Shown here: positions 1 to 11,769 of the stretch, in pieces
Layout: the number at the start of each line of letters is the position of its first letter
Position numbering within the stretch: position 1 is the first letter of the stretch
Assembly: GCA_026182355.1 (NCBI GenBank)
Contig: JAPFBL010000605.1
Coordinates: 186,001 to 250,000, forward strand
DNA from: Hermatobates lingyangjiaoensis
Taxonomy: Eukaryota > Arthropoda > Insecta > Hemiptera > Hermatobatidae
Direction of reading: 5' to 3'
DNA length: 64,000 bases
The notes under the pieces: model-generated
Seen by the model: only the letters and a program-made list of their open reading frames with translations
What the model was told of the DNA's origin: nothing
Database searches by the model: none
Program-made: the position numbers and the translations under genes

Positions 1-1187
1 TGAACCCCCAGAGGTACATAGAGGATTACTGGGGGTCTATGAGGAAAACTAGTATTTTAAGGTCCATGGCACGCAGTTAATTGTCCATCTTAAGTTTATA
101 TGGGTATATCAGTATAGCATGACTAAAAATACATCAAAGCATAGCGAGCTGACCCCCAGGGGTCAATAGATGATTACTGGGGGTCCATAAGGAAAACTAG
201 TATTTTAAGGTCCATGGCACGCAGTTAATTGTCCATGTTAAGTTTATATGGGTATATCAGTATAGCATGACTAAAGATACATCAAAGCATAGCGAGCTGA
301 CCCCCAGGGGTCCATAGATGATTACTGGGGGTCCATAAGGAAAACTAGTATTTTAAGGTCCATGGCACGCAGTTAATTGTCCATGTTAAGTTTATATGGG
401 TATATCAGTATAGCATGACTAAAAATACATCAAAGCATAGCGAGCTGACCCCAGGGGTCCATAGATGATTACTGGGGGTCCATAAGGAAAACTAGTATTT
501 TAAGGTCCATGGCACGCAGTTAATTGTCCATGTTAAGTTTATATGGGTATATCAGTATAGTATGACTAAAAATACATCAAAGCATAGCGAGCTGACCCCC
601 AGGGGTCCATAGATGATTACTGGGGGTCCATAAGGAAAACTAGTATTTTAAGGTCCATGGCACGCAGTTAATTGTCCATGTTAAGTTTATATGGGTATAT
701 CAGTATAGCATGACTAAAAATACATCAAAGCATAGCGAGCTGACCCCCAGGGGTCCATAGATGATTACTGGGGGTCCATAAGGAAAACTAGTATTTTAAG
801 GTCCATGGCACGCAGTTAATTGTCCATGTTAAGTTTATATGGGTATATCAGTATAGCATGACTAAAAATACATCAAAGCATAGCGAGCTGACCCCCAGGG
901 GTCAATAGATGATTACTGGGGGTCCATAAGGAAAACTAGTATTTTAAGGTCCATGGCACGCAGTTAATTGTCCATGTTAAGTTTATATGGGTATATCAGT
1001 ATAGCATGACTAAAAATACATCAAAGCATAGCGAGCTGACCCCCAGGGGTCCATAGATGATTACTGGGGGTCCATAAGGAAAACTAGTATTTTAAGGTCC
1101 ATGGCACGCAGTTAATTGTCCATGTTAAGTTTACATGGGTATATCAGTATAGCAATGACTAAAAATACATCAAAGCATAGCGAGCTG
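1..1187. repeat. 148-bp tandem satellite, about 8 copies
   Basis: Near-identical units repeat every 148 bp; the junction GCTGACCCCC recurs near 151, 299, 447, 594, 742, 890 and 1038, and the array stops at about 1187. It runs off the left edge, so its full size is unknown. Copies differ by single substitutions or 1-bp indels, which suggests recent homogenisation. Each unit carries a near-palindrome (GACCCCCAGGGGTC) and a second GGGGGTCC about 15 bp later. No coding potential is seen. Confidence 0.97.
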
Positions 1188-1190
1188 ACT

Positions 1191-1960
1191 GCTAGAATAT
1201 TTACAAATAATAAAACATTAGGCCCAATATTCTTTTCGGTTTATTATAAAATTCCAATATTTTAAAATATTCTATTACATTTTTTTTCTTATATTCATAG
1301 CTGATTCTTTTACCGTTTGTATTATTCTACAGTTTTATATATATTTGATTGTGTATATAAGTTCTATTGATGTTTTATTTATTTATGTTATAAAATAAAT
1401 TATTTTTTTTACTTTTAAATTATTTTTATTTTCCTAAATATACTTGAATCATGTTAAGAATACAATATCAAAAGCTTAGGCCATATAAAAATCTGTTTCC
1501 GTGCCTTAATAAGAAGAAACAACAATTACATTTATCCCTGTCAATCATGTTTCGTGAATTTATTTTAATAACTATTGCTATAATTTCTGAGTGACATAAA
1601 GGGTCATGGGTAGTCTAATATTATCATAAAATTAACAAAATTAACATGGAAATTTCTTCCATCAACCATGACAAATATGTTAGTAAACACTATCGCAAAG
1701 GTGTTATATATATAACTTTAATCAATAGAATGACATTAACTTAGTCATTAAGAGTAAGTGTAAAGAATAACTATGTGAGTAGTATCATCACCAAGACAAG
1801 TTCCTCTCCCGTTCTGTTTCATTCTTTTTTCCAACATTATAAAATGGTTGCCACACATCGTCGTCCAAACATCTTTCTTTTCCTTCCTGGTATTTTATAC
1901 TTTCTTTCCTGTAGGCCTAGAGACAAATATGAAACGACTATTAAAATAAAAATGTAGTTA
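1191..1960. other. AT-rich spacer, nothing recognised
   Basis: No splice-flanked exon, RNA gene or repeat structure was recognised. A 60-codon open frame near 1775-1957 has no recognisable motif and is probably chance. Confidence 0.5.
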
Positions 1961-2019
<59 letters not shown>

Positions 2020-2088
2020 ATATTTATATATATATTTATATTATATATATATTTATATTATATATATTTATATATATATATATATATA
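1961..2088. repeat. (TA)n microsatellite
   Basis: About 128 bp of alternating TA with occasional TTTATA interruptions. It is the longest of several TA tracts in the window. Confidence 0.95.
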
Positions 2089-2309
2089 AATTCAGACGGG
2101 TAGTAGCGAGAGAGTGCTTAAACTATACGCGCCTGATTGAATGAAAAAACCGTTAACTGTCAGTACCCCCACCCCACCATCCACCCCACCTCAGTCAGTA
2201 GCCCTTGCGAATCAGGCCCAAGAGCAGCTACTTCAAACTTCTACTATATAATGTGTTTTAATACCAACTCCAAAGACTAATAATTTTCCTCTTTGTTTAA
2301 TTAATCACC

Positions 2310-2336
2310 CTGAAGATGACTGGAAGCCAGTCGAAA
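2310..2336 (+). other. Hammerhead-core-like motif in a degenerate retroelement arm
   Basis: CTGAAGA, an unpaired T, a perfect 6-bp stem (GACTGG / CCAGTC) with loop AAG, then GAAAC. The same arrangement recurs in many palindromic elements of this window. Only one arm is recognisable here. A weaker copy (CTGAAGATGG, short stem, AAAA in place of GAAA) follows near 2873-2897. Ribozyme activity is inferred from pattern only; the cleavage-site partner was not established. Confidence 0.45.
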
Positions 2337-2462
2337 CATGTCGGTTATAACTTAATTAACATTCTCCAACGTTTGGATGAAGGAAAGAAGAAGGTATTCA
2401 GAAACCTTGAAAAACTAGTGAAGAAAATGACATCAGCGAAATACGGTCAGCTGTTCAACGAA

Positions 2463-2463
2463 A

Positions 2464-2494
<31 letters not shown>

Positions 2495-2723
2495 TTTAAT
2501 TTAACTTAATTTATTTAATTAAATTTTTATTTAATATATATTTTAATTTAACATGTCACTTGGCCAACTCCTTTTCCAGTTGAACCCTGTTAGCAGGAGG
2601 TTAGTTCGTAGGATCGAATCTCTCAGTCTTAAGATCGTGAATGCCGAGAATGCGGTTAATTTTAATAATACTTGTTTAAAAGAGGATCTGCTGCCTATTT
2701 ATACCAATATATATATATATATA
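2463..2723. repeat. Two short (TA)n tracts flanking a 62-69 codon open frame
   Basis: TA tracts lie at about 2463-2487 and 2706-2723. The frames between and across them (for example from 2553) show no family motif and I do not call a gene. Confidence 0.7.
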
Positions 2724-2984
2724 ATTTTCGTTGGAAATACGATTCAAAACGGACAAATATAGTTCAATATAGACTTTTACGATGAAAATACGATCCGAAA
2801 TGGACAAAAACAGTTTTGTATTTGTTGTATGGATGGGGTCTCTAACCGTCTCTGTAACCGTCTCTTATCTCTCCTGAAGATGGTTCAACCAAAATTTAGA
2901 GACTGTAAGTGTGTGTTTTTAATTTCTCTATGTTTCTTTATACATTGAACTATATACATAGCAAACAGCAGTGGTTATTGAGGG

Positions 2985-3100
2985 TTGGTCTACACAAACA
3001 AACACTTCACTTACGCCAACGTTTCGCTATATTTTTATAGCATTATCAGGGCTTTACAAATAACAAGATATACGTCCGACAGATAGACACAAGGAAATTT
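2985..3100 (-). mobile_element. Palindromic-family arm with hammerhead-like core
   Basis: On the - strand, 3049-3022 reads CTGATAA, T, stem GCTATA / TATAGC with loop AAAA, then GAAACGTTGG. The opposite arm is not obvious. Further decayed pieces with CATCAG-type cores run to about 3330. Confidence 0.4.
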
Positions 3101-3112
3101 CACACAGGGAAT

Positions 3113-3143
<31 letters not shown>

Positions 3144-3587
3144 GTATAAGCCACAAGAAAAAAGTAAAACACAGAAAATATGCTCTAAGACCTTTCAAAG
3201 ATATCATCAGAGAGCAACTAGAGATTGACGACAAAAGAGGTTACAGCTTTGTTACAAAAAACAAAACATGGGAAGTTAATATAAACAGATGTTAAATTGA
3301 CAATAGTTTAGATACTAATATCATCAGGGGGCAAGAACAGAGTCATATAAAGTATAAACTAAAGCAAAACATTTAAAGTTAATATAGACTTAATTAAACA
3401 AATTAGAGGGTAATTAGCAAATCGATTAACCTCACTTGTTCTATGGAAGGCAATGTGTTAGGAGACCTTGATTTTTGCATCAATCTTCTACTTTCTTCAT
3501 CCTCATCGCACCTGCAATTAATATATTGTGTATTTGTATAGTCTATCCATATATTTTTAATTTATTTAAGGCGGGAGGGGGGGGGGG

Positions 3588-3960
3588 CAGGTTAGCTCAG
3601 TGGGAGCTCTCGTACTCACCTCTGGGCTGGTAGTCCGGGGTCCGATCTCCACCTGGCCCTCGATTATTTCACGCGGGAGGTGAATAAATCTGATTACGTC
3701 ATCTATCGGAGAAGGACGCTAAGACGTCGGTTCCGAGCCTGTACGGTGTGAACTACTCGTTAAAGATTCCTACTCGAAATGCACTTGAGTTAAGCAAAAT
3801 TTAGTGCTTTCAATGTAGAATCTATAGAATTACCGATCAAACAAAAAGCCAGTAAACGGCTGACGTTATCACCAACTAGAGGATCGGTGTAAATAAAAAA
3901 ACTTATTAAAGAGGATAAGAAATTTAGAAATAAGACTAAGATCCTAATAACCAAGCAAAG
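3588..3960 (+). mobile_element. tRNA-derived SINE, alternative-tail variant
   Basis: The head GTTAGCTCAGTGG resembles a tRNA/pol III A box and GGGGTCCGATC resembles a B box. The body follows the family order: GGCCCTCGATT, a GTGAATAAATCTGA block, GACGTCGGTTCCGAGCC, then GTTAAAGATTCCTACT. After TAGAATCT the copy continues into a tail (CAGTAAACGGCTGACG...) that differs from the more common GTGTGGTATCAC tail. The same alternative tail is seen at 59.5 kb and 5.0-5.57 kb. Confidence 0.8.
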
Positions 3961-4080
3961 GTCCTTTCCACTACTGACCAAGATACTTACTCCTAATTCT
4001 GAATTTTTATTCAAAAAGTGATTTTTATTTCATGTTTTTTTTTAAATCTTAATATATATGTATAATAAATACATCTAATT

Positions 4081-4486
4081 CACAGAAGGGGTTCTTGAGG
4101 ATTTTGGTTATAAACATACAACTCCTGATTATAAGCCGACGTTTCGCCAAAAGTGGTTTGGCATTTTCAAGGTAAAAAACAATTTATTAACGACATAAGT
4201 AAAGCAAGATAAATATATCCACGGAATACCAACCAACAGAAAACAAACCAAACAAACAAAAAAATTCAGTTACAAGAGAACCAGAAAAGGATCATAAAAT
4301 ACCTAGTATTTTTATTCTTGGTTCTCTTGTTACTGAATTTTTTGTTTGTATTTGTCTTGCTTTACTTATGCCGTTAATAAATTGTTTTTTTAGCCTTGAA
4401 AATGCCAAACAACTTTTTTGGGAAACGTCGGCATATAATCAGGAGTTGTATGTTTATGACCAAAATCCTCAAGAACCCCTTTTGTG
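4081..4486. mobile_element. Palindromic retroelement-like insertion, family J
   Basis: Inverted arms begin CACAGAAGGGGTTCTTGAGG and end with the complement near 4486. The arms carry a hammerhead-like core: on the - strand at 4171-4142, TTGAAAAT, stem GCCAAA / TTTGGC, then GAAACGTCGGC. The centre, near 4290, contains repeated AACCAAGAATAA-type sequence. Confidence 0.7.
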
Positions 4487-5001
4487 ACTTTGAAATATCA
4501 GTGGTCGAGAAGCTGTATCAATAATAAATACATTTTGATATGTAATATATATTTGTGTTAATAGATGTGGTTTTTGTCTTGATTAAATTTGTCTGTAAAT
4601 AAATTAATACACCTTGTATAAAATTTGTTTCTCTTACGTAAAAAACTTTCAGTGTTTTTTGCCATTTACACAAAAACTACTTCACCAAATCACGATGAAA
4701 GCCAAAGTAGTATAGAAGTGAGTTTCTAACTCTAAAATAATGCAATCAGTTATTACGTGGTAAAATAAAATAGTAAGGAATAAGGTAAGGAAAATGTTAC
4801 TTGTGAGAGTAGAACCTCGATGCAGCCGACGCTCCTGTGTCACTGCAGACAGGAATCCTTTTCAAAAGGTCGTCACTGAGACCCACTGGAAATACAATTC
4901 AAAATTATACTAAATAAAAGAAAAAAAAACTTTATAACAAAGATCCTTTCTGAATCAAACATGAACACTGCATGAAAGGGTATATAAAACCCGGATTTAA
5001 C

Positions 5002-5567
5002 AAAAGGCAGTAAACGGCTGTCGTTATCACCCGCTAGGGCAGTGCTTCTCAAACGGTGTGCCCGGGCGTATTAGTGCATCCTGCAAAGTAGCCAGGTGCG
5101 CCCCAAGATAACGTAAGATTAAGTTTATATAACAGATTTATATTTTAGTTTTTGCATAATTTTAATTTATTTGAGAAAACACCAAGTATGTGGTTTTCAA
5201 GTCTGAGTCAAGTCTCGGACACTTCATATTTTGAACTGGAAGGTAAAGTTCTTTAATCTTTAAGCATCAATGGATAATACTTCCTCTTTGCCTTTACTCG
5301 GGGATTTAAATAATTTTTACTAGCCCTCCCTCTCACTCTCTCTGTCTATCTTTCTCTTTCTTAAAAAAAAAACTATACATTTTAATTTCCAATCATTTTC
5401 CTGTTATCAAATCTCAGGATTAAATTTTCTATATTAAAATCAGTGATGCACCCAAAAGTTTTGGTTTGGTTTCCATGGTGCGCCCTGAAGTAAAAAAATT
5501 TAAGAAACACGGCGCTAAAAAAAAAACTTATTAAAGAGGATAAGAAATATAGAAATAAGACTAGTAG
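5002..5567 (+). mobile_element. SINE alternative tail split by a hAT-like insertion
   Basis: 5002-5039 and 5513-5567 match, in order, the alternative SINE tail at 3845-3945 (CAGTAAACGGCTG...GTTATCACC, then ACTTATTAAAGAGGATAAG). The 473 bp between them are foreign to the tail and look like a hAT-type MITE. Confidence 0.7.
5040..5512. mobile_element. hAT-like MITE
   Basis: Terminal inverted repeats CAGTGCTTCTCAAA and the complement of TTTAAGAAACACGG match at 11 of 14 positions. The flanks CGCTAGGG and CGCTAAAA agree over 5 of 8 bases, as expected for a decayed 8-bp hAT duplication. No transposase is seen. The host is a copy of the SINE tail, so the uninterrupted copy near 3.9 kb serves as an approximate empty site. 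Confidence 0.6.
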
Positions 5568-5578
5568 GTTAAGCCGGC

Positions 5579-5628
<50 letters not shown>
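5579..5628. repeat. (TA)n microsatellite
   Basis: About 50 bp of pure TA, followed directly by a short fragment (about 5629-5660) of family C sequence. Confidence 0.95.
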
Positions 5629-5630
<2 letters not shown>

Positions 5631-6179
5631 CAAACCACAATAAGAAAATGGGAAAACATAATATCTTGGAGTAATATATTAAGCTGTAATTATCATAGAG
5701 TAATGCATATATGTTAAACATCTTAAATAAGTTAATAAATATTAAACATGATTTGTATTCATTAATTACTTTCCTAATATTTAATTAATCAAGCACTCAA
5801 GGTGAATACTCACTTTCAGTATCGTGTAAATTAGGTAGGTGTATTCTCTTTCTGTAAGCAAAAACATTGTATGGTAGTAACATGAAAATGTTCTATATGT
5901 ATTCATTTAGAGTATGAATAATATCTAATATAAAACTGAAATAACGAAGATACACACACGCATTCATACAAATCAAATAATATAATGAAAAAAAAAAACA
6001 GAGAAACAACAACAAAACTCTCTACAACACTTCGACTCTCCCATTTTCAGAAGAAGAATAAGAATACTGCTTCTTCTTCTGATGACGACAACAACAAACT
6101 GTTGCAATAGGTTTTGTTGCTGTTTCTCCGTGTTCATTTCTTTTAATTGTTTGATAAATTAGCCATAAAACGAACTGTA

Positions 6180-6540
6180 TTTTATTTGTGTAATACTGTT
6201 TTTAAACGTATTTACAACTGTAATGTTTGCAAAATTAATAATAAATTTATTATAAATTTTTCAAAACTAGTTTTTTAATGGGGTTGAAAATTTATTTTAT
6301 TTACTCGTATTTGCATAGCTAGTTGATTTAATTTAACTTTTTTTTTATGATTTGAATTCTTTATTTTTTTTTCAGTTTTCATTGATGATGACTGTATATG
6401 TATACGAGTATTGTAATAATATGTAAGTCTGGGACCAATACCTGAGTCAATCAAATTTAAATCCTTGATTGTAATTCTATGAAAATAAATATTTTCAGGA
6501 CATTCTGGAGTTTTGAATGTTAACAGATTATCGACATCTA
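6180..6540 (-). repeat. Dispersed repeat, inverted relative to 32.65-33.22 kb
   Basis: In reverse complement this stretch matches 32,655-33,220 in collinear blocks, for example GGTTGAAAATTTATTTTATT and TTTTGAATGTTAACAGATTA. The other copy is interrupted by a family C insertion that is absent here. It is probably an old non-autonomous transposon. A small palindrome with CTGATGACGACAAC lies just upstream, at about 5998-6132. Confidence 0.6.
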
Positions 6541-7136
6541 TCGACGAGGATTGTGAGGGAGGACAAATCTTACGCCACTACCAACCACCCAGAGACAACA
6601 TACAGAAACGACATCCAGTAACTACACATAGTAACTACAATAATTGAGTTTCATAATCTAACGCAAATTCATTTCTTTTAATCATTTATAAAAACTTTTC
6701 ATTACTAATTTTATTTACAGATTTACCAAAATAAGGAAAAATAATTGTAAATTTATTTACTAGGTTTTTAAAAGTGTTTTTTTTTTTAGTCTATGCATTA
6801 TTATTTTTTTAATTTCAGAACATAAATTGTATACTTATAAACTCTGAAAGCTTAACTGAACATACTGAATACTGAATACTGAACTTAAATATTTTTCAGT
6901 ACTTACTTAGACTGAATTCGTGGATTGAGAATATCGTTGAAGGATTCTTCACTCAGATTCTTCCTATTCACGTTTACTTCCTCCCTAAGCCTTATCGCTT
7001 TTATCTGAAAGTAAAAATTAAATAAACCAGGTTTTTTGAACTTTAACACGAAAAAACTAGTTCACTTTTCAACTGTTTTGCATTATTTTTTGCTCAACTT
7101 ATTTCACGTTCTTCTATTTATATATAAAGTTGAAAT
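6541..7136. other. AT-rich spacer, nothing recognised
   Basis: No coding, RNA or repeat signal seen beyond short homopolymer runs. Confidence 0.5.
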
Positions 7137-8358
7137 ATCCATCATTGGCCTGAGTTAAGAAGTACCCATCATTTACTGGCTTCAAAATACCCATTATTGA
7201 CTTGGTTTAGAGATACTCGGAATTGTCTGGGTTCCGAAATACCCATCATTGTTTGGTTCAAAAATACCATGATTAACTAGGTTCCGAAATACCCATTGAC
7301 TGGATACAGAATTACTCATCATTGACTGGGTTCAGAAATACCATTCATTGTCTGAGTCCCGAAGTACCAATCATTGCTTGGTTCAAAAATACCATGATTG
7401 ACTCAGTTCCGAAATACCCATTGACTGGATTATAATACCCTTCATTGACTGGGTTTAGAAATACTCGTACCAATGATTGCTTTATTCAAAAAAACCATAA
7501 TTCACTGGGTTCCGAAATGCACATTGACTGGGTTATAATACCCCTCATTGACTGAGTTCAGAATAGCCATTATTGACTTAGTTCAAAAATACCATTCATT
7601 CTATGGGTTCCGAAATACCCATATTGCTTGGTTCAAAAATACCATGATTGACTCGGTTCCGAAATACCTATTGACTGGGTTAAGAAATAACCATCATTCA
7701 CTGAGTTCAGAAATACCCATAATCGAATGGGTTTAAAATACCTATTATTGACTTAGTTCAGAAATACCTGTCATTGTCTTGGTTTCGAAATACCCTTGGT
7801 TGCCTGGTTCAAAAATACCATGATTGCCTGGGTTCCGAAATACTCATTGAGTGGGTTATAATACCCATCATTGACTAGGTTCAGAAATACCCATCATCGA
7901 CTGGATTCAGAATACCCATTATTGACTTAGTTCAGAAATATCATTCATTATCTGGGTCCCGAAGTACCAATCATTGCCTGGTTCAAAAATACCATGATTG
8001 ACTCAGTTCCGAAATACCCATTGACTGGATTATAATACCCCTCATTGACTCGGTTCAGAATAGCCATTATTGACTTAGTTCGAAAATACCATTCATTCTA
8101 TGGGTTCCGAAATACCCATATTGCTTGGTTAAAAATACCATCCATTGACAGGGTTAATAAATAACTATCATTCACTGAGTTTAGAAATATCCATCATCGT
8201 CTGGGTTTAAAATACCTATTATTGTCTGGGTTCCGAAATACCCTTGATTGCCTGGTTCAAAAATACCATAATTGACTGGGTTCCAAAATACCCATTGACT
8301 GAATTATAATACCCATCATTGACTGAGTTAAGAAATAGTCATCACTGTCTGGGTCCAC
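7137..8358. repeat. Degenerate minisatellite (about 27-29 bp) with higher-order structure
   Basis: Some 40 variant units around the theme AATACCCATCATTGACTGGG / TTCCGAAAT. Some blocks recur about 600 bp apart: the run beginning CCCGAAGTACCAATCATTG near 7353 reappears near 7953. Segments of several units were therefore duplicated together. The open frame at 7548-7736 is a by-product of the repeat. Confidence 0.9.
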
Positions 8359-10021
8359 TCACCTTCATTATGTTAGTTATGCAGCCTGTCACCAACCTAC
8401 AAACACTTAATTGAATTCTTTTTAACTGAATATCGTATTATGTAATAGTAAAGTAAAGTGTAGGACATACAATATCCTAGTTAAAATTACATTTATTACT
8501 AAACATTTTGAAAATTTGGTGTTCTGCAGTGTGAAGGAATAGACTAAAACATTCCTGATATTTTAAATAAAAATTCTTGTTTTGAGATATGCGTTCAGTC
8601 AAGTAACGAATTATGTTTTAATATCAAAGGGCCAGTATTGCAGTAAAGAAGTAAAAAAGGGATCATTTGTATAAGACTTACTGTGTTAACACTCTTGTAT
8701 CTGAGGGTTGTATTTGTTTTCTCCCTGCTATTCGTAGAAACCTTCCTGACAACACTTACATTAGTAAACATAGTTATACTATTAATCATCAAACAGTATT
8801 TAAAACTTTAAATGTAACTCACATTCAATGTCCTTAAATCTTGTTTGGATATCTTCTGACAGTCTCTGGTTACTGAAAAGCAACAACAGTGTCAATCTGC
8901 TTAAAGATACAACTGTATGATTCAGTTATTCATACTTGCAATCATTAATATCATGCATATTATTAGTGCCACAGAGGTTAGTAATTATGATTACTAACGC
9001 ATAATGATTATGACGCATAATAATGATATATAAGATATCTTTATTAACCGTCATACCTCATCAATCGCAGGTGAAGTCGCCCGACCGGTTTCGCAATGGC
9101 TGCATCATCAATGGACTAACGTTACCTTCCAAAATCACGGATATAAATACCTATTTTAACAATATATATATATTTATGCTTATTAAAAAGACCTGTAAGA
9201 TTGTAACTGTTTTCCAATTAGAATCAACTTTGTGCTGTTTAAAATATTAATTGCCAAAAATTAATTTGGATCAAATGTAATAAGAAAATTGAACTTCCAG
9301 CGAAACAGACATCATTTTTAATAGCATGAAATATAATGAAGAAGAACACAATTCCCAATAATTTAAAACAAATAAGTATATAATAAATTCAGTGAAATTT
9401 GAAAGCAAGTCTTACAAATTAAAATTCGTGAACAAGCTTCGACTATTTCACTATGTCATTTTCGTTAGAGATTTTTAAAGACTTTAAAACAAATGGAGAA
9501 TAACTCTTCTTCAATTTGCCAAATTAAATACATCCAACGTTGGAGAATTCAATCAACAAAATCGATAGACTATCATTTGTTGAAATGAAGACCTAACCAA
9601 ACGTCTCAGCCTTCTAGACTGACTCAGTGATTATAGTATATATTTCAAATTATATGCATTATAGTCATACAGTTTTCGAACTTGAATAATACTAATTTGA
9701 AAAAAGAAACATAAGATGAGGAAACTCACTGAACTATACTATATTATCGTCGTACCTTCTGGAGGGATCACTTCTTTTCCTAATGACGGGACATGTGAAA
9801 ATAGTAAGTGATTCTATTCGTTTCCTTTCTTGTGTACTTTTTTTAATTGCTATTTTATTTAAAAGGTTGCTGATTTTCATTTAATTCTTTATATGAGTCA
9901 ATAATTAATTCTTCTAAGGTATTTTCTTCAGCTAATCATGCAATATGGTTGAACACAGTAGTATGCTTTTTCTTCCTTTTATGTTTTTTTTAGGTTTTAT
10001 TTTAATATTTAATTTTTTTAT
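8359..10021. other. AT-rich spacer with one isolated hammerhead-like motif
   Basis: No gene seen. On the - strand at 9111-9089 the pattern TTGATGA, T, stem GCA / TGC, GAAACCGG occurs, probably a remnant of a palindromic-family arm. Confidence 0.4.
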
Positions 10022-10342
10022 AGGGCTCTATTCGCTTTCATGCTTGTCGCTGGACTGGTAGATCCCACGTTCGATTCTCATTTTAGCCTTCTATTTTTTC
10101 ACGTCGTTAGAAGTAACAAAATCTGAGAGCATCGTTCCTTGGGCAGAATATCAAGCCTTCAACCCGAAACTGTATGATGTAAGATATACTCTAAATGATC
10201 CCTACTCTAAATAGATTTGAGTAAGGCAAAATGTAGGATACCCAATGTAGAATTTTCAATGTATGGTGACATAAAGTTCCAATGTTTGGCCTATTTGTGT
10301 TCCCTTGTGGACCAGTCACAGCAAACTGACCTAACCTAACCT
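10022..10342 (+). mobile_element. tRNA-derived SINE, diverged copy
   Basis: Follows the SINE order from a degraded head through CCTACTCTAAATAGATTTGA, GAGTAAGGCAAAATGTAGGA and TGTGTTCCCTTGTGG to a CCTAACCTAACC tail. The head is too decayed to judge promoter boxes. Confidence 0.75.
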
Positions 10343-10479
10343 TCTTTAAAGTAGCCAATTTGTTAAACACCTCGATCTGAATAGGTTTTTCTCAATTTCT
10401 TAGAGTTATGGAGGGCACCATATTCTCGAGTCAGAGTCCACATTCTAGCAGACCCTCAATACCTGATACTAATACTTAG

Positions 10480-11036
10480 TATATTAAATAACAGGGGTAG
10501 TAATGGAGTGATTAAGCGCCACTAATAGCCTCTAACACTCAACTCCGACTTTCGGCCTTCACGAGGCTACCCTGTTAACCTGCTATATGCAGGGACAAAC
10601 GAAAGAGGAAGAGAAGGTGATCAGGGGCTGGGCCTGACTACCTTCGTTTCACATCCTTCCTAATCCCCAAATCCCCTACTTTCATCCCAGCCCCAATCTA
10701 AGGTGTTATGCAATCCATGCCGAAGGATGGATGATACAGGGGTTTCTGTATTATGAACGGAGCCTCAAGGGTACCAGGCGACCCCTTGAGTAAATAGCCT
10801 TACTCCGATATGCGGTGCTCTGCCGGAGCGGACAAAATACCACCGATAGAGCTTTAGGGAGTTTCACCTGTAAGGAGAAGGAAGTCCGGAGACCATCCTC
10901 TGGAAGCGCAGAGGGCCCAAAAGCGCTAACTAGTGGGAGCCATCCTCCCACAAGTGCACCCGAACACCCGAAGAAGACCGTCCCGGTCTTAAAAAAAAAT
11001 ATTTTTTTTTAAGACGCAGTGCTATTGTTGCCCTCA

Positions 11037-11067
<31 letters not shown>

Positions 11068-11068
11068 T
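10480..11068 (+). mobile_element. GC-rich retroposon-like block ending in (AAT)n
   Basis: This stretch is clearly richer in GC than its surroundings and ends in about ten AAT/TAA units (11,037-11,068). That layout fits the 3' part of a non-LTR retrotransposon or a SINE with a TAA-type tail. The open frames inside (10,815-11,012 on + and 10,751-10,951 on -) show no recognised domain. The family is not identified. Confidence 0.4.
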
Positions 11069-11239
11069 TAAATAACAACAAGCCCCAATTACTAACAATA
11101 TGATAGTGAATAATCATCTTTAACTCAGTATGCTTCTGAGTAAATTGCTTCTCAGTATTTGGTACAGGTTTCAAAGATCAAAGTGATAGGTTTTGGCACA
11201 CCTGATACGACTATTCAAGATGCATTTACTGTGTTGAAT

Positions 11240-11768
11240 GAAACAAGTTGGACATTGTGATCACAGTGTGTTGAGGATTCAATCAAAGAGCTCAACCAAA
11301 GCTAGAAGCATATGAAACAAGTTGGGCATTGTGATCACAGTGTGATGAGGATTCAATCAAAGAGCTCAACCAAAGTTAGAAGAACATGAAACAAGTTGGG
11401 CATTGTGATCACAGTGTGATGAGGATTCAATCAAAGAGCTCAATCAAAGCTAGAAGAATATGAAACAAGTTGGGCATTGTGATCACAGTGTGATGAGGAT
11501 TCAATCAAAGAGCTCAACCAAAGCTAGAAGCATATGAAACAAGTTGGGCATTGTGATCACAGTGTGATGAGGATTCAATCAAAGAGCTCAACCAAAGCTA
11601 GAAGCATATGAAACAAGTTGGGCATTGTGATCACAGTGTGATGAGGATTCAATCAAAGAGCTCAATCAAAGCTAGAAGCATATGAAACAAGTTGGGCATT
11701 GTGATCACAGTGTGATGAGGATTCAATCAAAGAGCTCAACCAAAGCTAGAAGCATATGAAACAAGTTC
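11240..11768. repeat. 74-bp tandem repeat, 7 copies
   Basis: Units start at 11240, 11314, 11388, 11462, 11536, 11610 and 11684, and a partial one at 11758; the period is exactly 74 bp with very few substitutions. Each unit contains the perfect palindrome TGTGATCACA (or a one-base variant), so seven evenly spaced dyads are present. Confidence 0.97.
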
Positions 11769-11769
11769 A

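Noticed and set aside
1..1187. Regular repeats as a CRISPR array
   Set aside because: 148-bp head-to-tail units with no spacers, in a eukaryotic genome; a satellite.
11240..11768. 74-bp repeats as a CRISPR or coding repeat
   Set aside because: No spacers, and no continuous frame through the units.
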